From NCBI RefSeq assembly GCF_025642135.1, contig NZ_CP106793.1, positions 1,843,001 to 1,907,000 on the forward strand: a stretch of 64,000 nt of DNA, read 5' to 3'. The notes beneath the pieces are model-generated. The model did not search any database and was not told the origin of the DNA. It saw only the letters and a list, made by a program, of their open reading frames with translations. This stretch comes from Streptomyces cynarae. GTDB lineage: Bacteria; Actinomycetota; Actinomycetes; Streptomycetales; Streptomycetaceae. Shown here one piece after another: positions 51,408 through 60,882 of this stretch. Each line of letters starts with the position of its first letter. Positions within the stretch are counted from its first letter, which is position 1. Position numbers and translations under genes: made by a program.

Positions 51408-52361
51408 TCAGCCCTTGGCCACGGCACGCAGCCGGTCCACCACGTCGGCCCTCAGCTCCGCCGGCTCCAGGACCACCACGTCGGGCCCGAACTCCACCAG
51501 CCAGGCGTCGAGGCCGTGCCCGTACGGAATCTCCAACTCGTCCCAGCCGTCACCGAGTTCCCGCACGGAGGTGGCCTTCGCCCGAAGGGGGTACCCCGCG
51601 TCCTTGCGCAGCCGGATCCGCGCCGAACGGTCGGCGGTCTCCCCCGCCCAGCTCGCCACGGTCTCACGGACGGTGACCACGTCGGGCACCGGGGCGGCGA
51701 AGGCGCCGCCGCGGCTGCGCACCTTGCCGGTGATCCTCGAGAGCCGGAAGACACGCTCGGCTCCCCGGTCGCGGTCCCAGCCCGCCAGGTACCAGTGGCC
51801 GCGCCAGCACTCCAGCGCCCAGGGTTCGACATGGCGCTGTTCGGGGTGGGCGGCGGTGGCCTTGCGGTAGTCGAAGACGACGGGGCGGCGGTCCCGGCAG
51901 GCCAGCATCAGCGGCTCGAACGCGGCCTCGTGCACGGGGATGCGGGGTTCCAGGGCGCCGTGGGCCTCGTACGGGTCGACGTCCTCGGGCAGACCGGCGG
52001 CGCGCAGTTTCTGCAGGGCGCCGCTCGCCGCACCGGCGAGCCGGGCCTGCTGCCACACCTTGGCGGCCAGGCCGAGCGCGGCGGCCTCCTCGGCGTCGAG
52101 AGTGATGGGCGGAAGACGGTTGCTGTCGCGGCGCGCCAGGTAGCCGACCTCGCCCTCGAGGTTCTCCACGGTCTCGATCACGAGTCCGAGCTCACGCAGG
52201 TCGTCCTTGTCCCGCTCGAACATGCGGTTGAAGGAGTCGTCGGACCCTGCTTCCAGATAGGCCTCGATGGACTCGCGCAGCTCACGCTTGCTGAGCGGCC
52301 GCCGCGTCCCGAGCAGACACAGCGCCAGATTCATCAGCCGCTCGGCCTTGGCAATGGCCAT
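51408..52361 (-). CDS. pafB: WYL-domain regulator PafB
   Basis: A 317-residue HTH-WYL regulator and partner of PafC. The HTH part reads KAERLMNLALCLLGTRRPLSKRELRESIEAYLEAGSDDSFNRMFERDKDDLRELGLVIET. The WYL segment is CRDRRPVVFDYRKATAAHPEQRHVEPWALECWRGHWYLAGWDRDRGAERVFRLSRI. It lies downstream of pafA in the Pup-proteasome gene group, as in other actinobacteria. The ATG at 52361 follows GGGAGG. An ATG 21 bases upstream is possible. Confidence 0.93.
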   Translation of the reverse strand: MAIAKAERLMNLALCLLGTRRPLSKRELRESIEAYLEAGSDDSFNRMFERDKDDLRELGLVIETVENLEGEVGYLARRDSNRLPPITLDAEEAAALGLAAKVWQQARLAGAASGALQKLRAAGLPEDVDPYEAHGALEPRIPVHEAAFEPLMLACRDRRPVVFDYRKATAAHPEQRHVEPWALECWRGHWYLAGWDRDRGAERVFRLSRITGKVRSRGGAFAAPVPDVVTVRETVASWAGETADRSARIRLRKDAGYPLRAKATSVRELGDGWDELEIPYGHGLDAWLVEFGPDVVVLEPAELRADVVDRLRAVAKG

Positions 52362-52718
52362 CGACGCCCTTCGCCTCCCCATGGTGCTTACGACGGACGA
52401 CCGTACCGCCCGCGAGCACCCCGGCAAAAGCCGAGGGCCCACGCCCGCACAGGCATGGACCCAGCCGATCGTTTCCGGTCGCCTCCAGGCAGCCTCCCGC
52501 ACCGTCCGCGGCCGACCCGGCCTCGGCCGCCCCGGAAACTGCGGAGGCACACCGCGAAGCCGCCCCCGCCGGAGGCGGCTTCGCAGCCGGATCACCTTCG
52601 CGGCCGCCGGGTGACCGCTTCCGCGGCCCCGCACAGCGGCTGCCTGTCGGCCCCGGCGGCCGACACGGGTTCCGCCGCCGGGCCGGGGCCCGGCGGCGGT
52701 CTGCGACCGGTGCCTCGG
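52362..52718. other. Intergenic region between FKBP and pafB
   Basis: About 357 bases. It holds a strong hairpin (52554-52584), further GC-rich dyads near 52600-52700, and presumably the pafB promoter. No small gene was recognised. Confidence 0.5.
52554..52584 (-). terminator. Terminator between FKBP and pafB
   Basis: GCGAAGCCGCC (52554-52564) and GGCGGCTTCGC (52574-52584) form a perfect 11-bp stem with a 9-base loop, downstream of the FKBP gene. Confidence 0.75.
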
Positions 52719-53090
52719 TCAGACCGCTACCAGGTCGCAGACGAAGATCAGCGTCTCGCCCGGCTTGATCCGGGCACCCGCGCCACGGTCGCCGTAGGCC
52801 AGGTGCGGGGGGATCGTCAGCTGGCGGCGGCCGCCGACCTTCATGCCCTGGACGCCCTGGTCCCAGCCCTTGATGACCTGGCCGACACCCAGCTGGAACT
52901 TCAGCGGCGTACCGCGGTTCCAGGAGGCGTCGAACTCCTCACCGGTGGAGAAGGCGACGCCCACGTAGTGGACGGAGACGGTGTCGCCCGCCTTGGCCTC
53001 CGGGCCGTCACCCTCCCAGATGTCCTTGATCTCGAGGTCGGCCGGGGGCTCGCCGCCCGGGAAGTCGATCTCGGGCTTCTCGATGCTCAC
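52719..53090 (-). CDS. FKBP-type peptidyl-prolyl cis-trans isomerase, cytoplasmic
   Basis: A 123-residue single-domain FKBP. The active-site segments are VSVHYVGVAFSTGEEFDASWNRGTPLKFQLGVGQVIKGWDQGVQGMKVGGRRQLTIPPHLAYGDRGAGARIKPGETLIFVCDLVAV. It has no signal peptide, so it acts in the cytoplasm. The GTG at 53090 follows AGGAG. It lies 70 bases downstream of the lipoprotein FKBP and is probably co-transcribed with it. Confidence 0.95.
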   Translation of the reverse strand: MSIEKPEIDFPGGEPPADLEIKDIWEGDGPEAKAGDTVSVHYVGVAFSTGEEFDASWNRGTPLKFQLGVGQVIKGWDQGVQGMKVGGRRQLTIPPHLAYGDRGAGARIKPGETLIFVCDLVAV

Positions 53091-53160
53091 GTCAAAAGCT
53101 CCTGCTGTTTCGTGTTGAGGCCATTGCGGCACCACCGACACTCTCACATCCCCGCAGGGC

Positions 53161-54174
53161 TCACATCTTCGCCAGGATGTCGACCACGAAGACCAGCGTG
53201 GAGTCCTTCTTGATGCCGCTGCCGCTCGGCGGGTTGTCGCCGTACCCCAGCTTCGGCGGGATGACGACGAGCACACGGCTGCCCACCTTCTTCCCGGTCA
53301 GCCCCTGCGCCCAGCCCTTGACGACCTGCTGGAGCGAGAAGGACGCCAGCTGGCCACGGCCGTACGTGGAGTCGAACTCCTTGCCGGTGTCCCACAGCAC
53401 GCCCTTGTACTGAACGAGAACGGTGTTGTCCGCCTTGACCTCGTCGCCGTCGCCCTCGATGACGTACTTCGCGACCAGCCCCGTCGGCGGCTTCACCTTC
53501 GGCAGGTCGATGGACGGCGCCTTGCCGTCGGTGTTCGTGCCCACCTTCGGCAGGTCGGAGTCGCTCTGCGCCACCGTCTCGCCCTTGGCGGAGCTCTTCG
53601 CGTTGAACGTGTTCTGCACGTCCACCACGAACACCAGCGTGTCGGTGCCCTTGATGCCCGCCTGCGGGTTGCCCTGCGTGCCGTACCCCCAGGTCGGGGG
53701 CACCGCCATCAGCACCCGGCTGCCGACCTTCCTCCCCGCCAGCGCATAGCGCCAGCCGTCGATGATGCCGCCCTGGGCGAGCTGGATCACCAGCGGCGTC
53801 TTGCGGTCGTAGGAGTTGTCGAAGACCTTGGCCGTGTCCCAGATCTGGCCCAGGTAGTTCGCCTGGATGTAGTCGTTCTCCGCGACCGTCCGCCCACCGC
53901 CGGCGATCACCGTCTTGACCGCCAGGTCCTTGGACGGCGAGCCGGACCCCTTCGCCACAGTCGGCTTCTCGTCGAACTTCGTCCCGGCGGTGATCGCCGG
54001 CAACGGCCCCTCGACGATCTTCGGCGGCGGAGCGGCCGACGTCGCCGAGGGCGCGGGGGACGCGGGGGACGAACTGGTACCTCCCGCACCCTTGCCGGAC
54101 TTGTCGTCACCGCATCCGGCGACGGTCACCAGCCCGGCGGGCACAGCGGCAAGAAGAAGAGAGCGTCGGCGCAC
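53161..54174 (-). CDS. Lipoprotein with two FKBP-type prolyl isomerase domains
   Basis: A 337-residue lipoprotein. A signal peptide with the lipobox VAGC (about residues 17-20) and a Ser/Pro-rich spacer precede two FKBP domains. The first (ENDYIQANYLGQIWDTAKVFDNSYDRKTPLVIQLAQGGIIDGWRYALAGRKVGSRVLMAVPPTWGYG) is slightly diverged. The second (NTVLVQYKGVLWDTGKEFDSTYGRGQLASFSLQQVVKGWAQGLTGKKVGSRVLVVIPPKLGYGD) is canonical. It is likely to assist folding of exported proteins outside the membrane. GTG start. Confidence 0.93.
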   Translation of the reverse strand: MRRRSLLLAAVPAGLVTVAGCGDDKSGKGAGGTSSSPASPAPSATSAAPPPKIVEGPLPAITAGTKFDEKPTVAKGSGSPSKDLAVKTVIAGGGRTVAENDYIQANYLGQIWDTAKVFDNSYDRKTPLVIQLAQGGIIDGWRYALAGRKVGSRVLMAVPPTWGYGTQGNPQAGIKGTDTLVFVVDVQNTFNAKSSAKGETVAQSDSDLPKVGTNTDGKAPSIDLPKVKPPTGLVAKYVIEGDGDEVKADNTVLVQYKGVLWDTGKEFDSTYGRGQLASFSLQQVVKGWAQGLTGKKVGSRVLVVIPPKLGYGDNPPSGSGIKKDSTLVFVVDILAKM

Positions 54175-54235
54175 GATGGGGCCTCAATCGGTCGATCTTG
54201 ATGGATGGCGTGCGCGCAACTCTACGGCGAAAGAA

Positions 54236-54264
54236 GGGCGCCGTACGGCAAACGTACGGCGCCC
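54236..54264 (-). terminator. Terminator after pafA
   Basis: GGGCGCCGTACG (54236-54247) and CGTACGGCGCCC (54253-54264) form a perfect 12-bp stem with loop GCAAA, 50 bases beyond the pafA stop. Confidence 0.85.
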
Positions 54265-54313
54265 GTGTGGCGTTCCGGTGACACACGCGAAACGCGCGTC
54301 TCAGATCCCGGTA

Positions 54314-55675
54314 TCACATTCCGGCGATCAGCTTCTCCACCCGATCGTCCACCGAACGGAACGGGTCCTTGCACAACACCGTCCGCTGCGCCTGGTCGTT
54401 GAGCTTCAGATGCACCCAGTCGACCGTGAAATCACGACGCTGTTCCTGCGCCCGACGGATGAAGTCACCGCGCAGCCGCGCGCGAGTGGTCTGCGGCGGA
54501 ACCGACTTGCCCTCGAAGATCTTCAAGTCGTTGCAGATCCGGGCGGCTTGGCCCTTCTTCTCCAGCAGGTAGTACAGGCCACGACGACGGTGGATGTCGT
54601 GGTAGGCGAGGTCTATCTGCGCCACCCGCGGATGCGACATCGTCATGTTGTGCTTGGCCCGGTACCGCTCGATGAGCTTGTACTTCATCACCCAGTCGAT
54701 CTCTGTACCGATCCGGTCGAGATCCTCCGACTCGATCGCGTCCAGCGTACGGCCCCACAGCTCCAGTACCTGCTCGACCGTGCCCGTCCGGATACCGCGG
54801 CGCTCGCAGAAGTCCACGGCCTTCTCGTAGTACTCCCGCTGCACCTCCAGCGCGGAGGCCTCCCGGCCGCTGGCCAGGCGCACCTTGCGGCGGCCCGTGA
54901 TGTCATGGCTGACCTCGCGGATCGCCCGGATCGGGTTCTCCAGGGTCAGGTCACGCATCACCGTCCCCGCCTCGATCATGCGCAGCACCAGATCGGTCGC
55001 GCCGACCTTCAGCAGCATCGTCGTCTCGGACATGTTCGAATCGCCGACGATGACATGCAGACGGCGGTAACGCTCCGCGTCCGCGTGCGGCTCGTCCCGC
55101 GTGTTGATGATCGGCCGGGAACGGGTCGTCGCCGAGCTGACACCCTCCCAGATGTGCTCGGCCCGCTGACTCACGCAGTACACCGCCCCGCGCGGGGTCT
55201 GCAGCACCTTGCCGGCACCGCACAGCAGCTGCCTGGTGACCAGGAACGGAATCAGGATGTCCGCGAGCCGGGAGAACTCCCCGTGCCGCGCCACCAGATA
55301 GTTCTCGTGACAACCGTAGGAGTTGCCCGCCGAGTCCGTGTTGTTCTTGAAGAGGTAGACGTCGCCCGCGATTCCCTCCTCGTGCAGGCGGCGTTCGGCA
55401 TCGACCAGCAGCCCCTCGAGAATGCGCTCGCCGGCCTTGTCGTGGGTGACCAGTTCGATCACGTTGTCACATTCGGGTGTCGCGTATTCCGGATGCGAGC
55501 CCACGTCGAGATAGAGACGGGCCCCGTTGCGCAGAAACACATTGCTGCTGCGGCCCCATGACACGACACGGCGGAAGAGGTACCGCGCCACCTCGTCAGG
55601 CGACAGACGGCGCTGTCCCCTGAACGTGCACGTGACGCCGTACTCGTTCTCCAGCCCGAAAATGCGGCGGTCCAT
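54314..55675 (-). CDS. pafA: Pup--protein ligase PafA
   Basis: A 453-residue glutamine synthetase-fold ligase that joins the C-terminal glutamate of Pup to substrate lysines with ATP. It starts [34 protein letters not shown] and includes [80 protein letters not shown] and the C-terminal domain ending [18 protein letters not shown]. Length is normal. It sits downstream of a MFS gene (9 bases apart) and is separated from prcA by the MFS/LacI pair. Confidence 0.98.
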   Translation of the reverse strand: MDRRIFGLENEYGVTCTFRGQRRLSPDEVARYLFRRVVSWGRSSNVFLRNGARLYLDVGSHPEYATPECDNVIELVTHDKAGERILEGLLVDAERRLHEEGIAGDVYLFKNNTDSAGNSYGCHENYLVARHGEFSRLADILIPFLVTRQLLCGAGKVLQTPRGAVYCVSQRAEHIWEGVSSATTRSRPIINTRDEPHADAERYRRLHVIVGDSNMSETTMLLKVGATDLVLRMIEAGTVMRDLTLENPIRAIREVSHDITGRRKVRLASGREASALEVQREYYEKAVDFCERRGIRTGTVEQVLELWGRTLDAIESEDLDRIGTEIDWVMKYKLIERYRAKHNMTMSHPRVAQIDLAYHDIHRRRGLYYLLEKKGQAARICNDLKIFEGKSVPPQTTRARLRGDFIRRAQEQRRDFTVDWVHLKLNDQAQRTVLCKDPFRSVDDRVEKLIAGM

Positions 55676-55684
55676 GACTGAACA

Positions 55685-56944
55685 TTACGCCCGATCCCCC
55701 GAGCTGAAACGGGGTTCGACAGCACGGTTTGGATCATTTTCCGGTGAACCCGCAACCACCCCGCCCCCGGCGGGAGCTGCGAGGACCCGCCCCGCGACCA
55801 CCAGGACCAGCAGCGACACGGCCCCCGCGGCCCCCGGCACCGCGAAACCCCACAGCGCGCCACCCGCCTGCACCACCGGCCCCGCGACGCCCGTCCCGAC
55901 CGACGCACCCACCGTGAACGTCGTCACCAGCCACGAGAACGCCTCCGTCACCGTACCGCTCGGCGCATGCCGGTCCACCAGCACAAACGCACACGCGATA
56001 CACGGCGCCAGGAACACCCCCGCCACCGCGGTCAACCCCACCATCGCGACCACACCCGGCATCAGCATCAGCGGCAGATAACACAGCGCCAAAAGCCCCA
56101 CCAGCACACGCAACCGCCGCTCCGGCGCCCCCGGCCACCGCCGCGCCCCGTACACCGAACCCCCGACCAGAGCACCCAATCCGATCGCCGCCATCAGCCA
56201 GCCGTACACCGCGTCGCCCCCATGACCATCGGCGTACGACACGGCCGCCACCGCGATCGAACCCAACGCCATCCCCACGAACAGGAACGCCCCGAGCAGC
56301 ACGAGCAGCCCCCGCGAGCGCAACGCCCCCAGCCAGTGCGCCGCACGCGGCGCCGACCGCCACGCACGCGACGGCGGCGACACCACCACCGACAAGGCAC
56401 CCAGAACCCCGACGATGTTCAGCACCACCACCGCCACCCGCGCCGACCACAACGACGCACACAACGTCACCAGCAGCGGTCCGACGGTGAACATCACCTC
56501 CTGCGCCACCGCGTCCATCGCATACGCCGTGTGCACCTGCTCCTCCCGGCGCAGCACCGCCGGCCACAGCGCCCGCAGACCGCCCTCCAGCGGCGGCGTG
56601 AACAGCCCCGCCACCGCCATCGCGGCATACGCCACGGCGATCGGCTCCAGACCCGTCAGCGCGAACACCGTCATGGCGGCGGCGGACACCACCGCCGCCG
56701 GCAGCTGCACCCGAGGCTGCCCGTGCAGATCGACCAGCCGTCCCAGCACCGGCTGCCCCACCGCGTTGGCCACCCCGTACACCGCGGCCAGCGCCCCCGC
56801 GAGGCTGTACGTGCCGCCCTCTGCCCGCACGAACAGCACCACGACGATCGCCGCCACCGCGTTGGGCAACCGGCCCACCAGCGTCCCCACCAGCAGGCGG
56901 GCCGCATGCCTCGCCCTGAGGATCTCCACGTATCCCGCGGCCAT
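55685..56944 (-). CDS. MFS transporter
   Basis: A 419-residue major facilitator with about twelve membrane helices: AARLLVGTLVGRLPNAVAAIVVVLFVRAEGGTYSLAGALAAVYGVANAVGQPVLGRLVDLHGQPRVQLP (including a motif A-like loop), GLFTPPLEGGLRALWPAVL and AFVLVDRHAPSGTVTEAFSWLVTTFTVGASVGTGVAGP. The substrate is unknown. It is divergent from a LacI gene over a clear operator, so it is probably sugar- or metabolite-controlled. It may be co-transcribed with pafA, whose start is 9 bases away. Confidence 0.92.
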   Translation of the reverse strand: MAAGYVEILRARHAARLLVGTLVGRLPNAVAAIVVVLFVRAEGGTYSLAGALAAVYGVANAVGQPVLGRLVDLHGQPRVQLPAAVVSAAAMTVFALTGLEPIAVAYAAMAVAGLFTPPLEGGLRALWPAVLRREEQVHTAYAMDAVAQEVMFTVGPLLVTLCASLWSARVAVVVLNIVGVLGALSVVVSPPSRAWRSAPRAAHWLGALRSRGLLVLLGAFLFVGMALGSIAVAAVSYADGHGGDAVYGWLMAAIGLGALVGGSVYGARRWPGAPERRLRVLVGLLALCYLPLMLMPGVVAMVGLTAVAGVFLAPCIACAFVLVDRHAPSGTVTEAFSWLVTTFTVGASVGTGVAGPVVQAGGALWGFAVPGAAGAVSLLVLVVAGRVLAAPAGGGVVAGSPENDPNRAVEPRFSSGDRA

Positions 56945-57001
56945 GCGCGTCCCTTCTCCCGGCCCCACCCCGCTTCTCCGTACCCGCGACGGGTGAAGTT
57001 T

Positions 57002-57028
57002 TACGTATAACGTCGCCAGTCATACGTA
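57002..57028. promoter_or_regulatory. Operator dyad between the MFS and LacI genes
   Basis: TACGTAT (57002-57008) and ATACGTA (57022-57028) are perfect inverted repeats spaced by 13 bases. They lie in a locally A/T-rich stretch between divergent starts. Confidence 0.6.
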
Positions 57029-57095
57029 CCATGAGCGCTGACCAGCAGTCCACACGACGGCGACCCGCCAACCCGCACGAAGGAGCACGCCCACC

Positions 57096-58109
57096 GTGCC
57101 ACCAGGTAGCACGCGACCCACCAGCCGCGATGTCGCCCAGGCCGCCGGCGTCTCCCAGGCAGCCGTCTCCCTCGTCCTCGGCGACAAATGGCGCGGACGC
57201 GTCTCCGAACCCGTCGCCGAACGCGTCCGACAGGCCGCACGACAACTCGGCTACCGGCCCAACCTCGCCGCACGCAACCTCCGCCTCGGCCACACCCGCA
57301 CAGTCCTGCTGGTGGTACCCGCCCTCACCACCGAATTCTTCGCCGGCGTCTACACCGGCGCCGCCCGCATCGCCGCCGACCACGGCTTCGGCGTCGTCCT
57401 CTACCCCTCACCCGAAGGTGTCGGCCCCGCCAGAGATCCCTTCCACTCCGCACAAGCCGCCCTCGACGGCGTCATCGCCTCCTCCATGGCCGCCGACGCC
57501 CTCACCGCCATCCACGGCGACCAGCTCCCCCTCGTCATGCTCGACAGCGACCCCGAAGGCAGCCCCGGCGCCGCAACCGTCAACCTCGACATCACCGACG
57601 GAGTACGCCAAGTAGCCGAACACCTCCTCGGTCTCGGCCACCGGCACTTCCTCCACCTCGCCGCCGACATCCCCTCCTGGACCTTCCGGATACGCGCACA
57701 GGAACTCGCGGCACGCCTCGGCACCGTCCCCGGCACCACCCTGCGGACCACCCGCGCCCCCATCTCCATCGAGGACGCCCTCACCGCCGCCGAAACCGCC
57801 CTCGCCGCCCCGGGCCCCCGCCCCACCGCCCTCGTCTGCGACGACGACAAACTCGCCGCCGGCGCCTACAAAGCCGCCCGCCGCCTCGGCCTGCGCATCC
57901 CCGACGACCTCTCCGTCACCGGCCTCGACGACCTCGCCCTCGCCACAGCGATCGACCCGGAACTGACGACCGTACGACTGGACGCGGAACTGTTCGGAGA
58001 ACGAGGCATGGAGGCCCTGCTGGCGGTCCTGGAAGACCGCACACCCGAGCAGCGCGACATCCCCGTCGAACTGGTCGTACGAGGCTCCACAGCACCACCG
58101 CGCCAGTGA
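57096..58109 (+). CDS. LacI-family transcriptional regulator
   Basis: A 337-residue regulator. The N-terminal HTH (TSRDVAQAAGVSQAAVSLVLGDKWRGRVSEPVAERVRQAARQLGYRPNLAARNLRLG, with hinge helix) is followed by a periplasmic-binding-like ligand domain (VLLVVPALTTEFFAGVYTGAARIAADHGFGVVLYPSPEG... LGHRHFLHLAADIPSWTFRIR... SVTGLDDLALATAIDPELTTVRLD). The ligand is unknown. The GTG at 57096 follows AAGGAG. It is divergent from the MFS gene and likely represses it. Confidence 0.95.
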   Translation: MPPGSTRPTSRDVAQAAGVSQAAVSLVLGDKWRGRVSEPVAERVRQAARQLGYRPNLAARNLRLGHTRTVLLVVPALTTEFFAGVYTGAARIAADHGFGVVLYPSPEGVGPARDPFHSAQAALDGVIASSMAADALTAIHGDQLPLVMLDSDPEGSPGAATVNLDITDGVRQVAEHLLGLGHRHFLHLAADIPSWTFRIRAQELAARLGTVPGTTLRTTRAPISIEDALTAAETALAAPGPRPTALVCDDDKLAAGAYKAARRLGLRIPDDLSVTGLDDLALATAIDPELTTVRLDAELFGERGMEALLAVLEDRTPEQRDIPVELVVRGSTAPPRQ

Positions 58110-58132
58110 CCCGCGAACGACCCCGGAGCACA

Positions 58133-58174
58133 ACGCTGCGCGCCCCGACCCGGAACGGGCGGGGCGCGCAGCGT
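58133..58174. terminator. Bidirectional terminator between LacI and prcA
   Basis: ACGCTGCGCGCCCC (58133-58146) and GGGGCGCGCAGCGT (58161-58174) form a perfect 14-bp stem with a 14-base loop. It serves both convergent transcripts. Confidence 0.88.
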
Positions 58175-58207
58175 CATACCGTCAAACGGTCATACCGATG
58201 AGGCGAC

Positions 58208-58963
58208 CTACTCCTCCGACTCGGCGTCCGCGTCGGCCTCCGCCTCCGCCGCCGTCGACGCACCGTCCGCCTGCAACAGACGCGACAGCTGACGGCCGGT
58301 GATCCGCCTGAACTTGCGCTTCTGCGGCCGCGTACGGTCCAGCACCGCGACCTCCAGACGCTCCGCCGGAATCTCCCGCTCACTGCCGTTCGTGTCACGC
58401 GACAGCGCCTGCACCGCCAGCTTCAGCGCCTCCGCCAACGTCATCCCGTCACGATGACGCTGATCGAGGAAACTGCTGATCTGCTCGGCATTGCCACCGA
58501 CCGCCACCGAACCGTGCTCATCCACGATCGACCCGTCGTGCGGCAGACGGTAGATCTGATCACCCTCCGGGGTCTCCCCCACCTCGGCGACCACAAGCTC
58601 CACCTCGTACGGCTTCTCCGCCGCACTAGAGAAGATCGTGCCCAGCGTCTGCGCGTAGACGTTCGCCAGACCACGGGCGGTCACGTCATCACGGTCATAG
58701 GTGTAACCGCGCAGGTCGGCGTAGCGCACACCACCGATCCGCAGGTTCTCGTACTCGTTGTACTTGCCGGCGGCCGCGAAACCGATCCGGTCGTAGATCT
58801 CACTGAACTTGTGCAGCGCACGGGACGGGTTCTCACCGACGAACACGATGCCGTCGGCGTACTGCATCACGACCAGACTGCGGCCGCGCGCGATGCCCTT
58901 ACGGGCGTACTCCGCCCGGTCGGCCATGGCCTGCTGGGGGGAGACATAGAACGGCGTCGACAC
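58208..58963 (-). CDS. prcA: Proteasome alpha subunit
   Basis: A 251-residue alpha subunit forming the outer rings of the 20S core and gating substrate entry. It starts [44 protein letters not shown] and has the usual [46 protein letters not shown]. An acidic C-terminal tail ends [12 protein letters not shown] start, 62 bases after prcB. It is the last gene of the dop-pup-HNH-prcB-prcA series. Confidence 0.98.
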   Translation of the reverse strand: MSTPFYVSPQQAMADRAEYARKGIARGRSLVVMQYADGIVFVGENPSRALHKFSEIYDRIGFAAAGKYNEYENLRIGGVRYADLRGYTYDRDDVTARGLANVYAQTLGTIFSSAAEKPYEVELVVAEVGETPEGDQIYRLPHDGSIVDEHGSVAVGGNAEQISSFLDQRHRDGMTLAEALKLAVQALSRDTNGSEREIPAERLEVAVLDRTRPQKRKFRRITGRQLSRLLQADGASTAAEAEADADAESEE

Positions 58964-59025
58964 CGGTTATCCGTCCCTTTCTGTCGAAGTCACACGATCA
59001 CCCTGACAACAACCCGGCCGCGCCG

Positions 59026-59871
59026 TCAGAGCAGCGCGGCCCGCGGACCGTCGGGCTGCTCCAGACGCCGCTCCAGGATCGAGCGAGCGATCTCGGACGA
59101 CTCGTCGTCGCCGAGCCGACGGAACCCGTCCTCGGTGATCACGGTGACGATCGGATAAATCCGGCGAGCGACATCGGGACCACCGGTCGCCGAGTCGTCG
59201 TCCGCCGCGTCGTACAGGGCCTGAACCACCAGGGTCGTGGCCTGCTCCTCGGTCAGATCCTCACGGTAGAGCTTCTTCATGGCACCGCGCGCGAAGATCG
59301 AACCGGAACCCGTGGCCGCGAAGCCGTGCTCCTCGGAACGGCCGCCCGTCACGTCATAGGAGAAGATGCGGCCCTTGCCACGGTCCAGGTCATAACCGGC
59401 GAAAAGCGGGACCACGGCAAGACCCTGCATGGCCATGCCCAGATTGGAACGGATCATGGTCGACAGACGGTTCGCCTTGCCCTCCAGGGACAGCTGCGCA
59501 CCCTCGACCTTCTCGAAGTGCTCCAGCTCCAGCTGGAACAGCTTCACCATCTCGACTGCGAGACCCGCCGTGCCGGCGATGCCCACGGCCGAGTACTCGT
59601 CCGCCGGGAAAACCTTCTCGATGTCCCGCTGCGCGATCACGTTGCCCATGGTCGCCCGGCGGTCACCCGCGAGCACGACGCCCCCCGGGAACGTCGTGGC
59701 CACGATGGTCGTGCCGTGCGGAGCCTCGATCACGCCCTGCGTGGGCGGCAGCTGCCGGTTGCCGGGCAGCAGCTCGGGCTGGTGCTCCGACAGGAAGTCC
59801 ATGAAGGACGACGAGCCAGGCGTCAGGAAGGCAGCTGGTAGACGCCCGGTGCTACGAGGATTGGCTTCCAC
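59026..59871 (-). CDS. prcB: Proteasome beta subunit (threonine protease)
   Basis: A 281-residue precursor of the catalytic subunit. The propeptide is about 52 residues and is removed before the nucleophile Thr in [33 protein letters not shown], the catalytic-site Lys position region ([21 protein letters not shown]) and [20 protein letters not shown] follow family patterns. The GTG at 59871 with AAGGAA is chosen. This start lies 49 bases inside the 3' end of the HNH gene, so the two overlap. Confidence 0.97.
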   Translation of the reverse strand: MEANPRSTGRLPAAFLTPGSSSFMDFLSEHQPELLPGNRQLPPTQGVIEAPHGTTIVATTFPGGVVLAGDRRATMGNVIAQRDIEKVFPADEYSAVGIAGTAGLAVEMVKLFQLELEHFEKVEGAQLSLEGKANRLSTMIRSNLGMAMQGLAVVPLFAGYDLDRGKGRIFSYDVTGGRSEEHGFAATGSGSIFARGAMKKLYREDLTEEQATTLVVQALYDAADDDSATGGPDVARRIYPIVTVITEDGFRRLGDDESSEIARSILERRLEQPDGPRAALL

Positions 59872-60446
59872 GCGTTTCCTTCCACGTATGTCGCAGCCCG
59901 CCTTATGACGTCGGGCCGATCCTTGAACTGCCCCAGTGCGGCATTGCAGCTGAAGCACAGTACGCCACGGACCCTACCCGTCTCGTGGCAGTGATCCACA
60001 TGCGCTGCCGGGGCGGATAGACATATGCAACAGACGCCTGCCTGGGAGGCGATCAACTCGTCACGTTCGGCTTCGGTGATGCCGTACTGGCGCTTCAGGT
60101 GGTCTTGCCGCCCACGGGCTGCCCTGCACGCCTTGCAGCGCGTGGACAGCCCGTCGGACGCAGTCGCGTTGCGATGCCACTCACTGTGTGGCTTGGCCTC
60201 CCCACACATCCGGCAGAGCTTGTGCCCTGGCGGAACGTCCACCTTCTCGCGCACCGACTTGCCCATTGCCTCCCGGCGGCGCCGGTAGTGGGCGGCGCTG
60301 TACTCCGCAACGCACTCCCGGCACCGCACCTGAAGACCGTCGCTCCGATTCCTGTCTCGCGCGAAGGCGGTGAGGGGCAGATCCCTCTTGCAGCCCGTAC
60401 ATCGCTTCGCGAACGGCTCTCCAGCCACCCCCCACCGCACCTTCAA
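59823..60446 (-). CDS. Recombination endonuclease VII-like HNH protein between pup and prcB
   Basis: A protein of about 207 residues. The N-terminal half has two CxxC pairs ([32 protein letters not shown] and [33 protein letters not shown]), a repeated zinc-finger pattern. The C-terminal endonuclease VII domain ([62 protein letters not shown]) has the DHCH core. The start is uncertain (TTG 60446, GTG 60440 or GTG 60428). It overlaps prcB by 49 bases, so it is embedded in the proteasome operon. I recall a similar gene at this place in other Streptomyces. Its role is unknown. Confidence 0.88.
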   Translation of the reverse strand: MKVRWGVAGEPFAKRCTGCKRDLPLTAFARDRNRSDGLQVRCRECVAEYSAAHYRRRREAMGKSVREKVDVPPGHKLCRMCGEAKPHSEWHRNATASDGLSTRCKACRAARGRQDHLKRQYGITEAERDELIASQAGVCCICLSAPAAHVDHCHETGRVRGVLCFSCNAALGQFKDRPDVIRRAATYVEGNAWKPILVAPGVYQLPS

Positions 60447-60474
60447 TTCGAAGGAGAAAGCGGCCTATCGCCCC

Positions 60475-60693
60475 TCACTGCCCGCCCTTTTGCACGAAGG
60501 ATCGCACGAAATCCTCGGCGTTCTCCTCGAGTACGTCATCGATTTCGTCGAGGACGGAGTCCACGTCGTCGCTCAGCTTCTCGTGCCGCTCCTTGAGATC
60601 CCCCGAAGCCTGAGCCTCCTGCTCCTGCTCCTCGATCTCCTCGGTGGAGCGCGTGGCCTTCTGCTGGCCGCCGCCGGTGTCCTTGGTCGCCAT
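60475..60693 (-). CDS. pup: Prokaryotic ubiquitin-like protein Pup
   Basis: A 72-residue disordered tag: MATKDTGGGQQKATRSTEEIEEQEQEAQASGDLKERHEKLSDDVDSVLDEIDDVLEENAEDFVRSFVQKGGQ in family order, with the coiled-coil-forming middle bound by the proteasomal ATPase. It ends Gly-Gly-Gln, so it needs Dop to deamidate the Gln before PafA can ligate it. The ATG at 60693 is chosen (the frame extends ten codons further). Confidence 0.98.
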   Translation of the reverse strand: MATKDTGGGQQKATRSTEEIEEQEQEAQASGDLKERHEKLSDDVDSVLDEIDDVLEENAEDFVRSFVQKGGQ

Positions 60694-60882
60694 AACCCTC
60701 ACCCCGCTCAGTTCGCCCGACATGGTCGACAGGTCGGCTTTCCTGCCGATCGGTGGTGATCAGACCCTACTAGCCGGGTCCGACAATGGCCCCGCAGTTA
60801 CTCCAACGTGCGGGGACCACCTCGATGATTCCCGGCCGCAGGGATTTACACCCCGGGCGGCCGGGCTCGTCCGAGTAATCCC

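Noticed and set aside
57031..57615. Plus-strand frame overlapping the LacI gene in another phase
   Set aside because: The Pro/Ser-rich product has no homology-like features, and the LacI frame has canonical domains and codon bias.
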